The notes under the pieces: generated by a model
What the model saw: only the letters and a program-made list of their open reading frames with translations
Database searches by the model: none
Told to the model about the DNA's origin: nothing
Program-made: the position numbers and the translations under genes
Part shown: piece after piece, positions 19,058-32,000 of the stretch
Position numbering within the stretch: the first letter of the stretch is position 1
How the letters are laid out: each line of letters starts with the position of its first letter
Assembly: GCA_963576725.1 (NCBI GenBank)
Contig: OY755240.1
Span: 18,315,743 to 18,379,742 of the forward strand
DNA length: 64,000 bases
DNA from: Azorinus chamasolen
Taxonomy: Eukaryota > Mollusca > Bivalvia > Cardiida > Solecurtidae
Direction of reading: 5' to 3'

Positions 19058-22000
19058 AAAAGGTGTGAATTTGATCGAGTTATCGCCTTTCAAAGGTGTG
19101 AAAACCTTCAGTTTGGGCTCTATCTTAGAAAATGGCGACATAAAATGTCTAGATTATATCGAAAGTTACTTCAAAGTAACTTATCTCTAATATATGTGAA
19201 GATGGTTGCGAAAATATTTTTTTGAGAATTTGACCCATTTTCGACAGACGAAGCCCTGTCGAATCGATCAAAAAATTAAATTTCTTCAATCCTGGCAAGT
19301 CATATATCGTTTGAAAGGATTTGTCAAGACGAGTTGAAATCTGGTTTCAAATTTCAAAAAGGTGTGAATTTGATCGAGTTATCGCCTTTCAAAGGTGTGA
19401 AAACCTTCAGTTTGGGCTCTATCTTAGAAAATGGTGACATAAAATGTCTAGATTATATCGAAATTTACTTAAAAGTAACTTATCTCTAATATATGTGAAG
19501 ATGGTGCGAAAATATTTTTTTTGAGAATTTGACCCATTTTTGACAGGCGCGGCCCTGTCGAATCGATCAAAAATGAAATTTCTTCAATCCTGGCAAGTCA
19601 TATATCGTTAGAAAGGATCTGTCAAGACGAGTTGAAATCTGGTTTCAAATTTCAAAAAGGTGTGAATTTGATCGAGTTATCGCCTTTCAAAGGTGTGAAA
19701 ACCTTCAGTTTGGGCTCTATCTTAGAATATGGCGACATAAAATGTCTAGATTATATCGAAATTTACTTAAAAGTATCTGTCTAGAACATAAAATGTCTAG
19801 ATTATATCGAAATTTACTTAAAAGTAACTTATCTCTAATATATGTGAAGATGGTGCGAAAATATTCTTTTGAGAATTTGACCCATTTTTGACAGGCGCGG
19901 CCCTGTCGAATCGATCAAAAAATGAACTTTCTTCAATCCTGGCAAGTCATATATCGTTGGAAAGGATTTGTCAAGATGAGTTGAAATCTGGTTTCAAATT
20001 TCAAAAAGGTGTGAATTTGATCGAGTTATCGCCTTTCAAAGGTGTGAAAACCTTCAGTTTGGGCTCTATCTTAGAATATGGCGACATAAAATGTCTAGAT
20101 TATATCGAAATTTACTTAAAAGTAACTTATCTCTAATATATGTGAAGATGGTGCGAAAATATTTTTTTGAGAATTTGACCCATTTTTGACAGGCGCGGCC
20201 CTGTCGAGTCGATCAAAAATGAAATTTCTTCAATCCTGGCAAGTCATATATCGTTAGAAAGGATCTGTTGAGACGAGTTGAAATCTGGTTCAAATTTCAA
20301 AAAGGTGTGAAATTGATCGAGTTATCGCCTTTCAAAGGTGTGAAAACCTTCAGTTTGGGCTCTATCTTAGAAAATGGCGACATGAAATGTCTAGATTATA
20401 TCGAAATTTACTTAAAAGTAACTTATCTCTAATATATGTGAAGATGGTTGCGAAAATATTTTTTTGAGAATTTGACCCATTTTCGACAGACGCGGCCCTG
20501 TCGAATCGATCAAAAAATGAAATTTCTTCAATCCTGGCAAGTCATATATCGTTGGAAAGGATTTGTCAAGAAGAGTTGAAATCTGGTTTTAAATTTCAAA
20601 AAAGGTGTGAAATTGATCGAGTTATCGGCCTTTCAAAGGTGTGAAAACCTTCAGTTTGGGCTCTATCTTAGAAAATGGCGACATAAAATGTCTAGATTAT
20701 ATCGAAAGTTACTTCAAAGTAAATTATCTCTAATATATGTGAAGATGGTTGTGAAAATATTTTTTTGAGAATTTGACCCATTTTCGACAGACGCGGCCCT
20801 GTCGAATCGATCAAAAAATGAAATTTCTTCAATCCTGGCAAGTCATATATCGTTGGAAAGGATTTGTCAAGAAGAGTTGAAATCTGGTTTCAAATTTCAA
20901 AAAAGTGTGAATTTGATCGAGTTATCGCCTTTCAAAGGTGTGAAAACCTTCAGTTTGGGCTCTATCTTAGAAAATGGCGACATAAAATGTCTAGATTATA
21001 TCGAAGTTTACTTAAAAGTAACTTATCTCTAATATATGTGAAGATGGTGCGAAAATATTTTTTTGAGAATTTGACCCATTTTCGACAGACGCGGCCCTGT
21101 CGAATCGATGAAAAAATGAAATTTCTTCAATCCTGGCAAGTCATATATCGTTGGAAAGGATTTGTCAAGAAGAGTTGAAATCTGGTTTCAAATTTCAAAA
21201 AGGTGTGAATTTGATCGAGTTATCGCCTTTCAAAGGTGTGAAAACCTTCAGTTTGGGCTCTATCTTAGAAAATGGCGACATAAAATGTCTAGATTATATC
21301 GAAATTTACTTAAAAGTAACTTATCTCTAATATATGTGAAGATGGTGCGAAAATATTTTTTTGAGAATTTGACCCATTTTTGACAGGCGCGGCCCTGTCG
21401 AATCGATCAAAAATGAAATTTCTTCAATCCTGGCAAGTCATATATCGTTAGAAAGGATCTGTTGAGACGAGTTGAAATCTGGTTTCAAATTTCAAAAAGT
21501 TGTGAATTTGATCGAGTTATCGCCTTTCAAACGTGTGAAAACCTTCAGTTTGGGCTCTATCTTAGAATATGGCGACATAAAATGGTCTAGATTATATCGA
21601 AATTTACTTAAAAGTAACTTATCTCTAATATATGTGAAGATGGTTGCGAAAATATTTTTTTGAGAATTTGACCCATTTTCGACAGACGCGGCCCTGTCCA
21701 ATCGATCAAAAAATGAACTTTCTTCAATCCTGGCAAGTCATATATCGTTGGAAAGGATTTGTCAAGATGAGTTGAAATCTGGTTTCAAATTTCAAAAAGG
21801 TGTGAAATTGATCGAGTTATCGCCTTTCAAAGGTGTGAAAACCTTCAGTTTGGGCTCTATCTTAGAAAATGGCGACATAAAATGTCTAGATTATATCGAA
21901 ATTTACTTAAAAGTAACTTATCTCTAATATATGTGAAGATGGTGCGAAAATATTTTTTTGAGAATTTGACCCATTTTCGACAGGCGCGGCCCTGTCGAAT

Positions 22001-22687
22001 CGATCAAAAATGAAATTTCTTCAATCCTGGCAAGTCATATATCGTTAGAAAGGATCTGTTGAGACGAGTTGAAATCTGGTTTCAAATTTCAAAAAGTTGT
22101 GAATTTGATCGAGTTATCGCCTTTCAAAGGTGTGAAAACCTTCAGTTTGGGCTCTATCTTAGAATATGGCGACATAAAATGTCTAGATTATATCGAAATT
22201 TACTTAAAAGTAACTTATCTCTAATATATGTGAAGATTGTGCAAAAATATTTTTTTGAGAATTTGACCCATTTTCGACAGGCGCGGCCCTGTCGAATTGA
22301 TCAAAAAATGAAATTTCTTCAATCCTGGCAAGTCATATATCGTTGGAAAGGATTTGTCAAGACGAGTTGAAGTCTGGTTTCAAATTTCAAAAAGGTATGA
22401 AATTGATCGAGTTGTCGCCTTTCAAAGGTGTGAAAACCTTCAGTTTGGGCTCTATCTTAGAAAATGGCGACATAAAATGTCTAGATTATATCGAAAGTTA
22501 CTTCAAAGTAAATTATCTCTAATATATGTGAAGATGGTGCGAAAATATTTTTTTGAGAATTTGACCCATTTTCGACAGGCGCGGCCCTGTCGAATCGATC
22601 AAAAAATGAAATTTCTTCAATCCTGGCAAGTCATATATCGTTGGAAAGGATTTGTCAAGACGAGTTGAAATCTGGTTTCAAATTTCA
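19058..22687 (+). repeat. 298-bp satellite array, block 2
   Basis: About twelve monomers between the two copies of the mobile element. The first unit resumes exactly where the interrupted monomer stopped (aaaaggtgtgaatttgatcg). It includes the 51-bp internal duplication at 19,736 and monomers of both spacer types. The block is largely repeated in block 3 with a 6,048-base offset, shifting to 6,348 after one extra monomer near 26.0-26.3 kb. Confidence 0.95.
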
Positions 22688-25107
22688 ACAAGAGTACCGC
22701 ATACGGTACATAATACGCCCACTTGCAAATGTTCTCCGATTCAACATGCCTTATAAGTGTTGTCATTTTCTAATCTGTGCTTCAGATCTTGATTTCCATA
22801 TTAAGGTGATACTATTTTTTAAAAAAAATGAAGTAAATAACATTTCAAATGAAAAGTTATGGCCATCCTCATATTTGCATAGATTTGCATTATTTTTTTA
22901 AGTGCAAGGGCCATAACTCCGAAACAACAAATCAAATGATCCTCAGAATCGACATAGCTTCAGGTCTTGATGCATTAAACATGTGTATGAAGTTTCATTA
23001 ATATCTGTCAAACAGTTTAGAAAACAGCGGACAAACTATATGCATATATTTGCATTATTTTTTAAGTAAAAGGGCCATAACTCAGAAACGACAAATCAAA
23101 TAAACCTCAAAATCTACTCAGCTTCAGATCTTGATGCATTAAACATTTTTGTGAAGTTTCATTAATATCTCTCAAATAGTTTTCCCAGAAAACAGCGGAC
23201 AAACTATTTGCATATTTTTTAGGACAAGGGCCATAACTCTGAAATGAAAAATCAAATGAACCTCAGAATCAACTCAGCTTCAGATCTTGATGCATTAAAC
23301 ATTTTTGTGAAGTTTTATTAATATCTCTCAAACAGTTTTCCCAGAAAACAGCGGACAAACTATTTGCATGTATTTGCATTATTTTTTAAGGACAAGGGCC
23401 ATAACTCTGAAAAGAAAAATCAAATGATCCTCAGAATCAATTTGGTTTCAGATCTTGATGCATTAAACATTTTTGTGAAGTTTCATTAATATCTCTCAAA
23501 TAGTTTTCCCAGAAAACAGCAGACAAACTATTTGCATGTATTTGCATTATTTTTTAAGGACAAGGGCCATAACTCTGAAAAGAAAAATCAAATGATCCTC
23601 AGAATCAATTCAGTTTCAGATCTTGATGCATTAAACATTTGTGTGAAGTTTCATTAATATCTGTCAAATAGTTTTCCCAGAAAACAGCGGACAAACTATT
23701 TGCATGTATTTGCACTATTTTTAAGTAAAAGGGCCATAACTCAGAAACGACAAATCAAATGAACCTCAGAATCGACTCAGCTTCAGATCTTGATGCATTA
23801 AACATTTGTGTGAAGTTTCATTAATATCTTTTAAATAGTTTTCCCAGAAAACAGCAGACAAACTATTTGCATTTTTTTTAAAACAAGGGCCACAACTCTG
23901 AAATGAAAAATCAAATGAACCTCAGAATCAACTCAGCTTCAGATCTTGATGCATTAAACATTTGTGTGAAGTTTCATTAATATCTGTCAAATAGTTTTCC
24001 CAGAAAACAGCGGACAAACTATTTGCATGTATTTGCACTATTTTTAAGTAAAAGGGCCATAACTCAGAAACGACAAATCAAATGAACCTCAGAATCGACT
24101 CAGCTTCAGATCTTGATGCATTAAACATTTGTGTGAAGTTTCATTAATATCTTTTAAATAGTTTTCCCAGAAAACAGCAGACAAACTATTTGCATTTTTT
24201 TTAAAACAAGGGCCACAACTCTGAAATGAAAAATCAAATGAACCTCAGAATCAACTCAGCTTCAGATCTTGATGCATTAAACATTTGTGTGAAGTTTCAT
24301 TAATATCTGTCAAATAGTTTTCCCAGAAAACAGCGGACAAACTATTTGCATGTATTTGCACTATTTTTAAGTAAAAGGGCCATAACTCAGAAACGACAAA
24401 TCAAATGAACCTCAGAATCGACTCAGCTTCAGATCTTGATGCATTAAACATTTGTGTGAAGTTTCATTAATATCTTTTAAATAGTTTTCCCAGAAAACAG
24501 CAGACAAACTATTTGCATTTTTTTTAAAACAAGGGCCACAACTCTGAAATGAAAAATCAAATGAACCTCAGAATCAACTCAGCTTCAGATCTTGATGCAT
24601 TAAACATTTGTGTGAAGTTTCATTAATATCTGTCAAATAGTTTTCCCAGAAAACAGCGGACAAACTATTTGCATGTATTTGCACTATTTTTAAGTAAAAG
24701 GGCCATAACTCAGAAACGACAAATCAAATGAACCTCAGAATCGACTCAGCTTCAGATCTTGATGCATTAAACATTTGTGTGAAGTTTCATTAATATCTTT
24801 TAAATAGTTTTCCCAGAAAATAGCGGAAAAACTATTTGCATTTTTTTTAAAACAAGGGCCATAACTCTGAAATGAAAAATCAAATGAACCTCAGAATCAA
24901 CTCGGCTTCAGATCTTGATGCATTAAACATTTTTGTGAAGTTTCATTAATATCTGTCAAATAGTTTTCCCAGAAAACAGCGGACAAACAAAATGTTGACG
25001 GACGAACGAACGAACGAACGAACGAACGAACGAACGAACGAACGAACGAACGGACGGACGGACAGGGCCACGACAATATACGACCACCTTCATTAGGTGG
25101 GCGTATA
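22688..25107. mobile_element. Pearl/Helentron-like element, copy 2 (2,420 bp, same insertion)
   Basis: Almost identical to 16,655-19,057, in the same place of the monomer and with the same flanks. Differences seen are 16 extra bases in the gaac microsatellite, one base in a T-run (near 24,525 against 18,486), and one substitution in the 3' hairpin loop (accttcatt against acctttatt). Because flanking satellite is shared too, copy 2 arose by segmental duplication, not by a second transposition. Confidence 0.85.
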
Positions 25108-28100
25108 AAAAGGTGTGAATTTGATCGAGTTATCGCCTTTCAAAGGTGTGAAAACCTTCAGTTTGGGCTCTATCTTAGAAAATGGCGACATAAAATGTCT
25201 AGATTATATCGAAAGTTACTTCAAAGTAACTTATCTCTAATATATGTGAAGATGGTTGCGAAAATATTTTTTTGAGAATTTGACCCATTTTCGACAGACG
25301 AAGCCCTGTCGAATCGATCAAAAAATTAAATTTCTTCAATCCTGGCAAGTCATATATCGTTTGAAAGGATTTGTCAAGACGAGTTGAAATCTGGTTTCAA
25401 ATTTCAAAAAGGTGTGAATTTGATCGAGTTATCGCCTTTCAAAGGTGTGAAAACCTTCAGTTTGGGCTCTATCTTAGAAAATGGTGACATAAAATGTCTA
25501 GATTATATCGAAATTTACTTAAAAGTAACTTATCTCTAATATATGTGAAGATGGTGCGAAAATATTTTTTTTGAGAATTTGACCCATTTTTGACAGGCGC
25601 GGCCCTGTCGAATCGATCAAAAATGAAATTTCTTCAATCCTGGCAAGTCATATATCGTTAGAAAGGATCTGTCAAGACGAGTTGAAATCTGGTTTCAAAT
25701 TTCAAAAAGGTGTGAATTTGATCGAGTTATCGCCTTTCAAAGGTGTGAAAACCTTCAGTTTGGGCTCTATCTTAGAATATGGCGACATAAAATGTCTAGA
25801 TTATATCGAAATTTACTTAAAAGTATCTGTCTAGAACATAAAATGTCTAGATTATATCGAAATTTACTTAAAAGTAACTTATCTCTAATATATGTGAAGA
25901 TGGTGCGAAAATATTCTTTTGAGAATTTGACCCATTTTCGACAGGCGCGGCCCTGTCGAATCGATCAAAAAATGAACTTTCTTCAATCCTGGCAAGTCAT
26001 ATATCGTTGGAAAGGATTTGTCAAGATGAGTTGAAATCTGGTTTCAAATTTCAAAAAGGTGTGAATTTGATCGAGTTATCGCCTTTCAAAGGTGTGAAAA
26101 CCTTCAGTTTGGGCTCTATCTTAGAATATGGCGACATAAAATGTCTAGATTATATCGAAATTTACTTAAAAGTAACTTATCTCTAATATATGTGAAGATG
26201 GTTGCGAAAATATTTTTTTGAGAATTTGACCCATTTTCGACAGACGCGGCCCTGTCCAATCGATCAAAAAATGAACTTTCTTCAATCCTGGCAAGTCATA
26301 TATCGTTGGAAAGGATTTGTCAAGATGAGTTGAAATCTGGTTTCAAATTTCAAAAAGGTGTGAAATTGATCGAGTTATCGCCTTTCAAAGGTGTGAAAAC
26401 CTTCAGTTTGGGCTCTATCTTAGAAAATGGCGACATAAAATGTCTAGATTATATCGAAATTTACTTAAAAGTAACTTATCTCTAATATATGTGAAGATGG
26501 TGCGAAAATATTTTTTTGAGAATTTGACCCATTTTTGACAGGCGCGGCCCTGTCGAGTCGATCAAAAATGAAATTTCTTCAATCCTGGCAAGTCATATAT
26601 CGTTAGAAAGGATCTGTTGAGACGAGTTGAAATCTGGTTCAAATTTCAAAAAGGTGTGAAATTGATCGAGTTATCGCCTTTCAAAGGTGTGAAAACCTTC
26701 AGTTTGGGCTCTATCTTAGAAAATGGCGACATGAAATGTCTAGATTATATCGAAATTTACTTAAAAGTAACTTATCTCTAATATATGTGAAGATGGTTGC
26801 GAAAATATTTTTTTGAGAATTTGACCCATTTTCGACAGACGCGGCCCTGTCGAATCGATCAAAAAATGAAATTTCTTCAATCCTGGCAAGTCATATATCG
26901 TTGGAAAGGATTTGTCAAGAAGAGTTGAAATCTGGTTTTAAATTTCAAAAAAGGTGTGAAATTGATCGAGTTATCGGCCTTTCAAAGGTGTGAAAACCTT
27001 CAGTTTGGGCTCTATCTTAGAAAATGGCGACATAAAATGTCTAGATTATATCGAAAGTTACTTCAAAGTAAATTATCTCTAATATATGTGAAGATGGTTG
27101 TGAAAATATTTTTTTGAGAATTTGACCCATTTTCGACAGACGCGGCCCTGTCGAATCGATCAAAAAATGAAATTTCTTCAATCCTGGCAAGTCATATATC
27201 GTTGGAAAGGATTTGTCAAGAAGAGTTGAAATCTGGTTTCAAATTTCAAAAAGGTGTGAATTTGATCGAGTTATCGCCTTTCAAAGGTGTGAAAACCTTC
27301 AGTTTGGGCTCTATCTTAGAAAATGGCGACATAAAATGTCTAGATTATATCGAAGTTTACTTAAAAGTAACTTATCTCTAATATATGTGAAGATGGTGCG
27401 AAAATATTTTTTTGAGAATTTGACCCATTTTCGACAGACGCGGCCCTGTCGAATCGATGAAAAAATGAAATTTCTTCAATCCTGGCAAGTCATATATCGT
27501 TGGAAAGGATTTGTCAAGAAGAGTTGAAATCTGGTTTCAAATTTCAAAAAGGTGTGAATTTGATCGAGTTATCGCCTTTCAAAGGTGTGAAAACCTTCAG
27601 TTTGGGCTCTATCTTAGAAAATGGCGACATAAAATGTCTAGATTATATCGAAATTTACTTAAAAGTAACTTATCTCTAATATATGTGAAGATGGTGCGAA
27701 AATATTTTTTTGAGAATTTGACCCATTTTTGACAGGCGCGGCCCTGTCGAATCGATCAAAAATGAAATTTCTTCAATCCTGGCAAGTCATATATCGTTAG
27801 AAAGGATCTGTTGAGACGAGTTGAAATCTGGTTTCAAATTTCAAAAAGTTGTGAATTTGATCGAGTTATCGCCTTTCAAAGGTGTGAAAACCTTCAGTTT
27901 GGGCTCTATCTTAGAATATGGCGACATAAAATGTCTAGATTATATCGAAATTTACTTAAAAGTAACTTATCTCTAATATATGTGAAGATGGTTGCGAAAA
28001 TATTTTTTTGAGAATTTGACCCATTTTCGACAGACGCGGCCCTGTCCAATCGATCAAAAAATGAACTTTCTTCAATCCTGGCAAGTCATATATCGTTGGA

Positions 28101-29001
28101 AAGGATTTGTCAAGATGAGTTGAAATCTGGTTTCAAATTTCAAAAAGGTGTGAAATTGATCGAGTTATCGCCTTTCAAAGGTGTGAAAACCTTCAGTTTG
28201 GGCTCTATCTTAGAAAATGGCGACATAAAATGTCTAGATTATATCGAAATTTACTTAAAAGTAACTTATCTCTAATATATGTGAAGATGGTGCGAAAATA
28301 TTTTTTTGAGAATTTGACCCATTTTTGACAGGCGCGGCCCTGTCGAATCGATCAAAAATGAAATTTCTTCAATCCTGGCAAGTCATATATCGTTAGAAAG
28401 GATCTGTTGAGACGAGTTGAAATCTGGTTTCAAATTTCAAAAAGTTGTGAATTTGATCGAGTTATCGCCTTTCAAAGGTGTGAAAACCTTCAGTTTGGGC
28501 TCTATCTTAGAATATGGCGACATAAAATGTCTAGATTATATCGAAATTTACTTAAAAGTAACTTATCTCTAATATATGTGAAGATTGTGCAAAAATATTT
28601 TTTTGAGAATTTGACCCATTTTCGACAGGCGCGGCCCTGTCGAATTGATCAAAAAATGAAATTTCTTCAATCCTGGCAAGTCATATATCGTTGGAAAGGA
28701 TTTGTCAAGAAGAGTTGAAATCTGGTTTCAAATTTCAAAAAGGCGTGAATTTGATCGAGTTATCGCCTTTCAAAGGTGTGAAAACCTTCAGTTTGGGCTC
28801 TATCTTAGAAAATGGCGACATAAAATGTCTAGATTATATCGAAATTTACTTAAAAGTAACTTATCTCTAATATATGTGAAGATGGTGCGAAAATATTTTT
28901 TTGAGAATTTGACCCATTTTTGACAGGCGCGGCCCTGTCGAATCGATCAAAAATGAAATTTCTTCAATCCTGGCAAGTCATATATCGTTAGAAAGGATCT
29001 G

Positions 29002-32000
29002 TTGAGACGAGTTGAAATCTGGTTTCAAATTTCAAAAAGTTGTGAATTTGATCGAGTTATCGCCTTTCAAAGGTGTGAAAACCTTCAGTTTGGGCTCTAT
29101 CTTAGAATATGGCGACATAAAATGTCTAGATTATATCGAAATTTACTTAAAAGTAACTTATCTCTAATATATGTGAAGATTGTGCAAAAATATTTTTTTG
29201 AGAATTTGACCCATTTTCGACAGGCGCGGCCCTGTCGAATTGATCAAAAAATGAAATTTCTTCAATCCTGGCAAGTCATATATCGTTGGAAAGGATTTGT
29301 CAAGACGAGTTGAAGTCTGGTTTCAAATTTCAAAAAGGTATGAAATTGATCGAGTTGTCGCCTTTCAAAGGTGTGAAAACCTTCAGTTTGGGCTCTATCT
29401 TAGAAAATGGCGACATAAAATGTCTAGATTATATCGAAAGTTACTTCAAAGTAAATTATCTCTAATATATGTGAAGATGGTTGCGAAAATATTTTTTTGA
29501 GAATTTGACCCATTTTCGACAGACGCGGCCCTGTCGAATCGATCAAAAAATGAACTTTCTTCAATCCTGGCAAGTCATATATCGTTGGAAAGGATTTGTC
29601 AAGAAGAGTTGAAATCTGGTTTCAAATTTCAAAAAGGTGTGAAATTGATCGAGTTATCGCCTTTCAAAGGTGTGAAAACCTTCAGTTTGGGCTCTATCTT
29701 AGAAAATGGCGACATAAAATGTCTAGATTATATCGAAATTTACTTAAAAGTAACTTATCTCTAATATATGTGAAGATGGTTGCGAAAATATTTTTTTGAG
29801 AATTTGACCCATTTTCGACAGACGCGGCCCTGTCGAATCGATCAAAAAATGAAATTTCTTCAATCCTGGCAAGTCATATATCGTTGGAAAGGATTTGTCA
29901 AGACGAGTTGAAATCTGGTTTCAAATTTCAAAAAGGTGTGAATTTGATCGAGTTATCGCCTTTCAAAGGTGTGAAAACCTTCAGTTTGGGCTCTATCTTA
30001 GAAAATGGCGACATAAAATGTCTAGATTATATCGAAAGTTACTTCAAAGTAACTTATCTCTAATATATGTGAAGATGGTTGCGAAAATATTTTTTGGAGA
30101 ATTTGACCCATTTTCGACAGACGAAGCCCTGTCGAATCGATCAAAAATTAAATTTCTTCAATCCTGGCAAGTCATATATCGTTGGAAAGGATTTGTCAAG
30201 ATAAGTTGAAATCTGGTTTCAAATTTCAAAAAGGTGTGAAATTGATCGAGTTATCGCCTTTCAAAGGTGTGAAAACCTTCAGTTTGGGCTCTATCTTAGA
30301 AAATGGCGACATAAAATGTCTAGATTATATCGAAATTTACTTAAAAAGTAACTTATCTCTAATATATGTGAAGATGGTGCGAAAATATTTTTTTGAGAAT
30401 TTGACCCATTTTTGACAGGCGCGGCCCTGTCGAGTCGATCAAAAATGAAATTTCTTCAATCCTGGCAAGTCATATATCGTTAGAAAGGATCTGTTGAGAC
30501 GAGTTGAAATCTGGTTCAAATTTCAAAAAGGTGTGAAATTGATCGAGTTATCGCCTTTCAAAGGTGTGAAAACCTTCAGTTTGGGCTCTATCTTAGAAAA
30601 TGGCGACATAAAATGTCTAGATTATATCGAAATTTACTTAAAAGTAACTTATCTCTAATATATGTGAAGATGGTTGCGAAAATATTTTTTTGAGAATTTG
30701 ACCCATTTTCGACAGACGCGGCCCTGTCGAATCGATCAAAAAATGAAATTTCTTCAATCCTGGCAAGTCATATATCGTTGGAAAGGATTTGTCAAGAAGA
30801 GTTGAAATCTGGTTTTAAATTTCAAAAAAGGTGTGAAATTGATCGAGTTATCGGCCTTTCAAAGGTGTGAAAACCTTCAGTTTGGGCTCTATCTTAGAAA
30901 ATGGCGACATAAAATGTCTAGATTATATCGAAAGTTACTTCAAAGTAAATTATCTCTAATATATGTGAAGATGGTTGTGAAAATATTTTTTTGAGAATTT
31001 GACCCATTTTCGACAGACGCGGCCCTGTCGAATCGATCAAAAAATGAAATTTCTTCAATCCTGGCAAGTCATATATCGTTGGAAAGGATTTGTCAAGAAG
31101 AGTTGAAATCTGGTTTCAAATTTCAAAAAGGTGTGAATTTGATCGAGTTATCGCCTTTCAAAGGTGTGAAAACCTTCAGTTTGGGCTCTATCTTAGAATA
31201 TGGCGACATAAAATGTCTAGATTATATCGAAGTTTACTTAAAAGTAACTTATCTCTAATATATGTGAAGATGGTGCGAAAATATTTTTTTGAGAATTTGA
31301 CCCATTTTCGACAGACGCGGCCCTGTCGAATCGATGAAAAAATGAAATTTCTTCAATCCTGGCAAGTCATATATCGTTGGAAAGGATTTGTCAAGAAGAG
31401 TTGAAATCTGGTTTCAAATTTCAAAAAGGTGTGAATTTGATCGAGTTATCGCCTTTCAAAGGTGTGAAAACCTTCAGTTTGGGCTCTATCTTAGAAAATG
31501 GCGACATAAAATGTCTAGATTATATCGAAATTTACTTAAAAGTAACTTATCTCTAATATATGTGAAGATGGTGCGAAACTATTTTTTTGAGAATTTGACC
31601 CATTTTTGACAGGCGCGGCCCTGTCGAATCGATCAAAAATGAAATTTCTTCAATCCTGGCAAGTCATATATCGTTAGAAAGGATCTGTTGAGACGAGTTG
31701 AAATCTGGTTTCAAATTTCAAAAAGTTGTGAATTTGATCGAGTTATCGCCTTTCAAAGGTGTGAAAACCTTCAGTTTGGGCTCTATCTTAGAATATGGCG
31801 ACATAAAATGTCTAGATTATATCGAAATTTACTTAAAAGTAACTTATCTCTAATATATGTGAAGATGGTTGCGAAAATATTTTTTTGAGAATTTGACCCA
31901 TTTTCGACAGACGCGGCCCTGTCGAATCGATCAAAAAATGAAATTTCTTCAATCCTGGCAAGTCATATATCGTTGGAAAGGATTTGTCAAGAAGAGTTGA

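Larger units (their letters stand above)
16655..28718 (+). repeat. 6.03-kb tandem duplication (mobile element plus about 12 monomers)
   Basis: The mobile-element start recurs at 22,688 (offset 6,033). The downstream satellite recurs at offset 6,048, the extra 15-16 bases being the longer microsatellite. After an additional monomer near 26.0-26.3 kb the offset is 6,348: for example the cgatgaaaaaatg monomer at 21,108 and 27,457, and the aagattgtgcaaaaat monomer at 22,233 and 28,582. The unit thus combines a transposon and satellite as one amplified block. Confidence 0.85.
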
